From: an uncultured Latescibacterota bacterium | GTDB taxonomy: Bacteria; Latescibacterota; UBA2968 | DNA: 64,000 nucleotides | Assembly (NCBI GenBank): GCA_951812755.1 | Contig: OX638329.1 | Coordinates: 357,339 to 421,338 of the forward strand | Direction of reading: 5' to 3' | The notes under the pieces: model-generated | What the model was told of the DNA's origin: nothing | Databases searched by the model: none | The model's input: the letters and a program-made list of their open reading frames with translations, nothing else | Part shown: positions 60,496-64,000 of the stretch, one piece after another | How positions within the stretch are numbered: the first letter of the stretch is position 1 | Layout: each line of letters opens with the position of its first letter | Translations under genes and position numbers: made by a program

Positions 60496-63099
60496 CTATT
60501 CGGCAACATCGATGATGGCGATACCCACCACCACACTCACTTGCCCGCCCTTGCCATCGCTGACCCGCACGATGGGAGAATACCAGTTCCTCTCCTCAAA
60601 ATTATACGTCCCTTTTGTCTCAAGCTGACCTGTCTTCACATCGATAGCAAAATACTCGGCATCGATACCCCACAGACTGTAAGTGAGAGGTCCACCATCG
60701 GCACCCGTCGCTGAGATGGGTTCGCCTATCGGCTGCCCCGGTGGCGTGTTCTCCTCGACAAAGCGCATCACGGGAAGTGCTGATGTAAAGACCGGCACGC
60801 GACTCACCACCTTGCCGAAGTTATCGACAAAGAGCAGAAAATCGGGGATCCCTATCTCCTCATTCCTGTCCAGATCGTATTTTGTCTCATATCTCTCTTG
60901 ACCCACCTTTAACCCGAACACATCCACAAAGAGCAAAAAGTCCGGGATATCTACCGTCCCATTCCCGTTAAAATCCGCAGAAGGCTCACCGACCGGTAAG
61001 GCAACAGAGGCCCCCTGTAAGGCTACGCTGAGAAACATCGGGAGGGTCTCGGACTGTCTCCCTTGCAAGAGCTTAATCCGCACCAGACGTATCTCTGTCT
61101 CTGAAAGCGCATCCATCGTGCGAAAACGAATTGTGCCCATCAGACCACTATCGTTCCTTGTATCACTATCAGGTAAGGTCATACCGATATTCGCAAAATC
61201 CTTGCCAGAAAGCGCAGACGTGCCCGATAAAACATCACCCCGCTTAAATCCCTCGTAGGCCACCTGCGTTGCATCGTATTCAAAGCGAACGGAAAGATCG
61301 TTTACAGGAATAGCTTTAAGACGCTTCCCAAAAATCTGGATAGACGCACTGCCGCCATCAGGAGAAACACCGAGAAAGGACCTGAACTGATCTCCTTCAG
61401 AATCATCTATATCCAGAGAAAGGGAAAAACGGTCACTCGGAATGAGCGTGCTGGTACGCACTGTGCCCAGTTCCGACCACTCGCTATCGCCTGAAGAATT
61501 ACTCGCCCGGATCTGGATCTCGTATTCGGTATCGGGATTCAGTCCCGGGATGATGGCTCTCGTCCCGATTATATCTTGTGGACCGTCTATAAAGTCTGTG
61601 GTGCCACTCTCTCGATAGCGCAGGTCATAGGTCGAGACGACCGATCCTTCTGGCACCTGCCAGTTGATGACCATACTGGTTGCCAATGCACTCGTCACCG
61701 TGGGCGTGTCAGGCGGTGGTGGCGGTGGTGGTGGCGGTGGTGGTGGCGGTGGTGGTGGCGGTGGTGGTGGCGGTGGTGGTGGCGGTGGTGGCGGTGGTGG
61801 TGGTGGTGGCGGTGGTGGTGGCGGTGGTGTGCCCGGTGTCTGTGTATCTGGTGTCTGTGTATCTGGTGTCTGTGTATCTGGTGGCAAGCCGCGGAAGACA
61901 AAGGTGATCCGCGTTGCCGTCGGCACATGTGACAGCATCAAGCCGTCCGCCGTGCAGATTCCACCCGCAGCGCACGCCTGGTCCGTCACCAGAGCGAACA
62001 CGATCTGATCCGTGCCCGTTGGTTGGATAAAGAATATCCACGCATTCTCCAGTCCTTCCTCCTGATGGGGCAGCACGTTTGCCAACGTCCCGCCCGTCAC
62101 TTGCACCGACGGCGTTGTCGTGGTGATCGTCGCCACCGGAGGGTCGAACGATACCACCACCTGCGGCCGGTCGTCCACCCCCGTGTGGAACCTCGATGTG
62201 AACTGGGTCCCCGGAAATGTCGCCACCAGATCGTTGTCTTTGATCGTGACGGTTGTGTAGGGAGGGTCCGGTATCGATAGGAGCGAGTGGAAACCAGTGT
62301 CGGCGGTGAGTCGAATCTTAAGTTGCTCGTCTTCCTCAGGGATGTCGTCGTCCAGGGTCTGGATCTCGACGGTTTTTGTTTGCTGATGCGCCGATAATAC
62401 CTGGGTCTCGCTCTTGCTCTGGTAGTCTGACCCTGCCATTGTCGTGCTGTCTGCCGTTGAGAGTGTGAAACTATCTATTTGGAATTCTACCGACTGGTCC
62501 ACTGAGATGGTCGCCGTGATCGCGTCGCCCTCGATCACCGTTAGAGGGGCGCTCACCGTTATCTCCGGCTTCCGGCCGATTTTCACCGTCGTGGTGCCTT
62601 TTGACGATGACACGGTCGCGTGGGATGGGAGCCCCGTGCCGTCGATTGTAAGCGTGAACTGCTCCGTGTCCTCGGTGATCCCGTCGGCAGTGATGTCCAT
62701 GTCTATATACTGGGTCTGGACGTACTGACCGCCCTCGGAGACATAGTTTGAGGCAGTGAAGGTCAGGGTGACTGAGACCGCAGTGTAGTCAGTCCCTTCT
62801 GTCGCGGTGCCGCCCATCGACGTGACGGTGACTGTAATGGCCTGCGTCGGTGTCCCGCTACTCGTTGTTCTGGCCTGCACCGGTATGCCGGTCGATTTCG
62901 CACCCTCATTGAAGTGGAAAGTTGTCTTCTCGAACTCGACCGTGATATTCGGCTCGTTTTGTGCCCCGGCCGTCAGTGGCAGAGATAGTAGCGCGGCGAG
63001 TGCCAGCAGACCCGCCGCTAATTTATAGGAATATAGAAGACCAATCCAGACGCCGCGTAACAGGCTGTAAGACCCCAATCTGAGAATGTGCGATTCCAT
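60496..63099 (-). CDS. Secreted multidomain protein with Calx-beta, poly-Pro, FN3, cohesin-like and dockerin-like modules
   Basis: An 867-residue exported protein. A signal peptide ends near Ala47. Two Calx-beta domains (about 50-290) carry EDTEQFTLTI and EEDEQLKIRL. PDTQT repeats lead to 39 consecutive Pro (425-463). A fibronectin III domain follows (465-550), then a cohesin-like domain (SVRFEYDATQVAYEGFKRGD), a pair of dockerin-like calcium loops (DFNGNGTVDIPDFLLFVDVF and DLDRNEEIGIPDFLLFVDNF) and a cadherin-like end. It is likely a cell-surface or matrix protein for glycan or partner binding. AGGAGG precedes the ATG. No sortase or Por tail is seen. Confidence 0.88.
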   Translation of the reverse strand: MESHILRLGSYSLLRGVWIGLLYSYKLAAGLLALAALLSLPLTAGAQNEPNITVEFEKTTFHFNEGAKSTGIPVQARTTSSGTPTQAITVTVTSMGGTATEGTDYTAVSVTLTFTASNYVSEGGQYVQTQYIDMDITADGITEDTEQFTLTIDGTGLPSHATVSSSKGTTTVKIGRKPEITVSAPLTVIEGDAITATISVDQSVEFQIDSFTLSTADSTTMAGSDYQSKSETQVLSAHQQTKTVEIQTLDDDIPEEDEQLKIRLTADTGFHSLLSIPDPPYTTVTIKDNDLVATFPGTQFTSRFHTGVDDRPQVVVSFDPPVATITTTTPSVQVTGGTLANVLPHQEEGLENAWIFFIQPTGTDQIVFALVTDQACAAGGICTADGLMLSHVPTATRITFVFRGLPPDTQTPDTQTPDTQTPGTPPPPPPPPPPPPPPPPPPPPPPPPPPPPPPPPPPPPPPPDTPTVTSALATSMVINWQVPEGSVVSTYDLRYRESGTTDFIDGPQDIIGTRAIIPGLNPDTEYEIQIRASNSSGDSEWSELGTVRTSTLIPSDRFSLSLDIDDSEGDQFRSFLGVSPDGGSASIQIFGKRLKAIPVNDLSVRFEYDATQVAYEGFKRGDVLSGTSALSGKDFANIGMTLPDSDTRNDSGLMGTIRFRTMDALSETEIRLVRIKLLQGRQSETLPMFLSVALQGASVALPVGEPSADFNGNGTVDIPDFLLFVDVFGLKVGQERYETKYDLDRNEEIGIPDFLLFVDNFGKVVSRVPVFTSALPVMRFVEENTPPGQPIGEPISATGADGGPLTYSLWGIDAEYFAIDVKTGQLETKGTYNFEERNWYSPIVRVSDGKGGQVSVVVGIAIIDVAE
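61711..61827 (-). repeat. GGTGGTGGC-type microsatellite coding for 39 prolines
   Basis: 117 bases of GGN triplets on the plus strand (GGT and GGC mixed in about 9-12-base periods) encode residues 425-463, all Pro. The array is in frame, so changes of copy number in threes would only alter linker length. Confidence 0.95.
61834..61882 (-). repeat. 15-bp tandem repeat coding for PDTQT
   Basis: Three copies of a GTGTCTGTGTATCTG-type unit follow the proline array and encode PDTQT repeats at about residues 407-421. Confidence 0.85.
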
Positions 63100-63636
63100 G
63101 ATCTTCCTCCTGAGCTGTCAGTTGATTATCTGGTAGAATCTGCTCCCGTTCGGTTTATACATAACGTTTGTGCATACGTTTGTGGGAACAGAAAGAATAA
63201 GAAATTCTTCTTTAAAAGTCAACTTTCGCTTAGAGTTTTTGTCTATGACAGTATAAAATGCACGGATTCGGAACATAAATTATTCAATTACAGTATTTTA
63301 AAAGAGCGAATTGAGTTAATAAGTGTAACAAAATGCTTGTCAACAATTTTGTTGACAAAACCGAGGAGCAATAACGTTACAGTAAATATGTTGCAGTTTT
63401 ATGCAAGTGGGGTAATTCAAACTCTATGGATGTATAAATGGATTGCGCCAGATCATGAACCTCAGGACAAATAACAAAACCACCCACTCGGTATGAGTGG
63501 GTGGTTGTAATGGACAATGGATATTATCCGAGGATATGGTCGCCTGGGATAGTGTCACCCGCACGCGACCTCAAAGGCAGTTATGTTGCGGTGTTTTTGC
63601 TAAATTCTGCGGCTATCAGGTGGATCGGCTGGTCCA
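63100..63636. other. Intergenic region with hairpins
   Basis: About 540 bases between the secreted-protein gene and the duplicated segment. It has a third copy of the TTGTCAACA/TGTTGACAA hairpin (63337-63358) followed by CCGAGGAGCAATAACGT, as in the other two copies, and a perfect 12-bp hairpin AACCACCCACTC/GAGTGGGTGGTT (63478-63506). Open frames here have no recognised domain. Confidence 0.5.
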
Positions 63637-63805
63637 GGAGGTGCAAGTTATTTATTGCACCACTGGTAAATATTTGTCAACAACTCTGTTGACAAATATT
63701 ATTGAAAAACAACCGAAGAGCAATAAAATTATAATAAACAAGTCTTTGCTTGCAGTTCATTGACGAGAACTTTCTGGTTTTCCGAGTAATCCACGGGTAT
63801 TTCGA
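63634..63805. repeat. Duplicated 3' end of the acetolactate-synthase-like gene, copy 2 (source)
   Basis: The intact counterpart of 60263-60447. It holds GTGCAA/TTGCAC (63641-63660) and the 14-bp inverted repeat (63669-63682 / 63687-63700), followed by the 3' end of the enzyme gene. Confidence 0.85.
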
Positions 63806-64000
63806 CGAGGTGTACGCCGCCTTTGGTATAACATTTCTCCAGCAGGGGGACTGTCATTTCTGTGGATTTTACGCGGTGCCCATGCGCGCCATAACTGTTG
63901 GCGTACATGACAAAATCCGGGTTGTCAAATTCCAGTCCAAAATCGGGAAGCCCCATCCCGTATTGTTTCCAGCGGATCATGCCGTAGGCATTGTCTCTTA
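63729..64000 (-). CDS. Acetolactate synthase-like thiamine-diphosphate enzyme (3' end only)
   Basis: The last 90 codons of a gene entering from the right edge. RDNAYGMIRWKQYGMGLPDF matches the ThDP-binding part of acetolactate synthase large subunits (the N-D-N-x-Y-G-M-I motif with R for N), and YANSYGAHGHRV follows in the same style. Such enzymes make acetolactate for branched-chain amino acids or act as related lyases. The stop is preceded by LVNELQAKTCLL. Its tail is duplicated at 60358-60435. Confidence 0.82.
   Translation of the reverse strand, partial: RDNAYGMIRWKQYGMGLPDFGLEFDNPDFVMYANSYGAHGHRVKSTEMTVPLLEKCYTKGGVHLVEIPVDYSENQKVLVNELQAKTCLL

Noticed and set aside
61711-61827. Possible CRISPR or tandem-repeat array
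   Set aside because: There are no spacers; it is a coding triplet repeat. No CRISPR-like repeat was seen elsewhere in the window.
61576-62041. Glycine-, valine/alanine- or histidine/threonine-rich frames across the GGN repeat
   Set aside because: These are other-frame readings of the proline-coding microsatellite.
63088-63474. 128-codon plus-strand frame upstream of the secreted-protein gene
   Set aside because: Composition is like translated non-coding sequence; it runs through the hairpin and has no ribosome site or family match.
63478-63506. 12-bp perfect hairpin as an IS200 end
   Set aside because: No transposase gene is adjacent and no matching second end was seen; kept only as a hairpin.

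Overview
The window looks like the replication-origin region of a Gram-negative environmental bacterium with no close, well-studied relative. Several traits fit the Latescibacterota/Poribacteria/PVC-like part of the tree: at least four sulfatases, a large secreted protein with Calx-beta, fibronectin and dockerin-like calcium repeats, a YidC with a long periplasmic domain, and a gyrase A of the type seen in planctomycetes and chlamydiae. The assignment comes from protein style only and is tentative. No tRNA, rRNA or CRISPR array was recognised.

Layout. 0-8.3 kb is accessory: the end of an SMP-30/gluconolactonase gene, a CNT nucleoside transporter, a PIN-domain remnant, small unknown genes, a TerY-P signalling triad (vWA, PP2C phosphatase, kinase) in which the kinase carries an N-terminal PIN nuclease domain and the phosphatase a C-terminal HTH, and a HicAB-like pair. 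8.4-15.5 kb holds a sulfatase and housekeeping genes (S41 protease, thymidylate kinase, CDP-alcohol phosphatidyltransferase, lipoprotein cyclophilin, FAH-family hydrolase). 15.9-24.2 kb is the origin core: rsmG, mnmE, yidC, rnpA and rpmH leftward, dnaA rightward, then an array of DnaA boxes (oriC, about 23.1-23.4 kb). Two parS-like sites in identical 31-bp repeats bracket rsmG.

24.2-37.4 kb is a catabolic block: three sulfatases, a sialidase-type BNR protein, a Gfo/Idh/MocA oxidoreductase, a 2-hydroxyacid dehydrogenase, a zinc alcohol dehydrogenase, an SDR and two tandem cupins. It probably serves removal of sulfate from glycans and oxidation of the released sugars. A UPF0175/DUF3368 toxin-antitoxin pair and an AAA ATPase/PD-(D/E)XK-like pair lie inside it. 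Two inverted copies of a roughly 200-bp MITE-like element bracket 32.9-37.4 kb. Homoserine dehydrogenase follows.

39.2-53 kb holds dnaN-recF-dciA-gyrB-gyrA and an AddAB-type helicase-nuclease pair. All are on the minus strand, facing oriC, so they are separated from dnaA and head-on to the rightward fork. 53-64 kb is accessory again: an ABC permease of the MacB/FtsX type, an AAA ATPase gene cut short by a TnpB-only IS200/IS605-type element, an FG-GAP propeller protein, a secreted multidomain protein with 39 consecutive prolines, and the 3' end of an acetolactate-synthase-like gene whose tail is duplicated on the far side of the secreted-protein gene.
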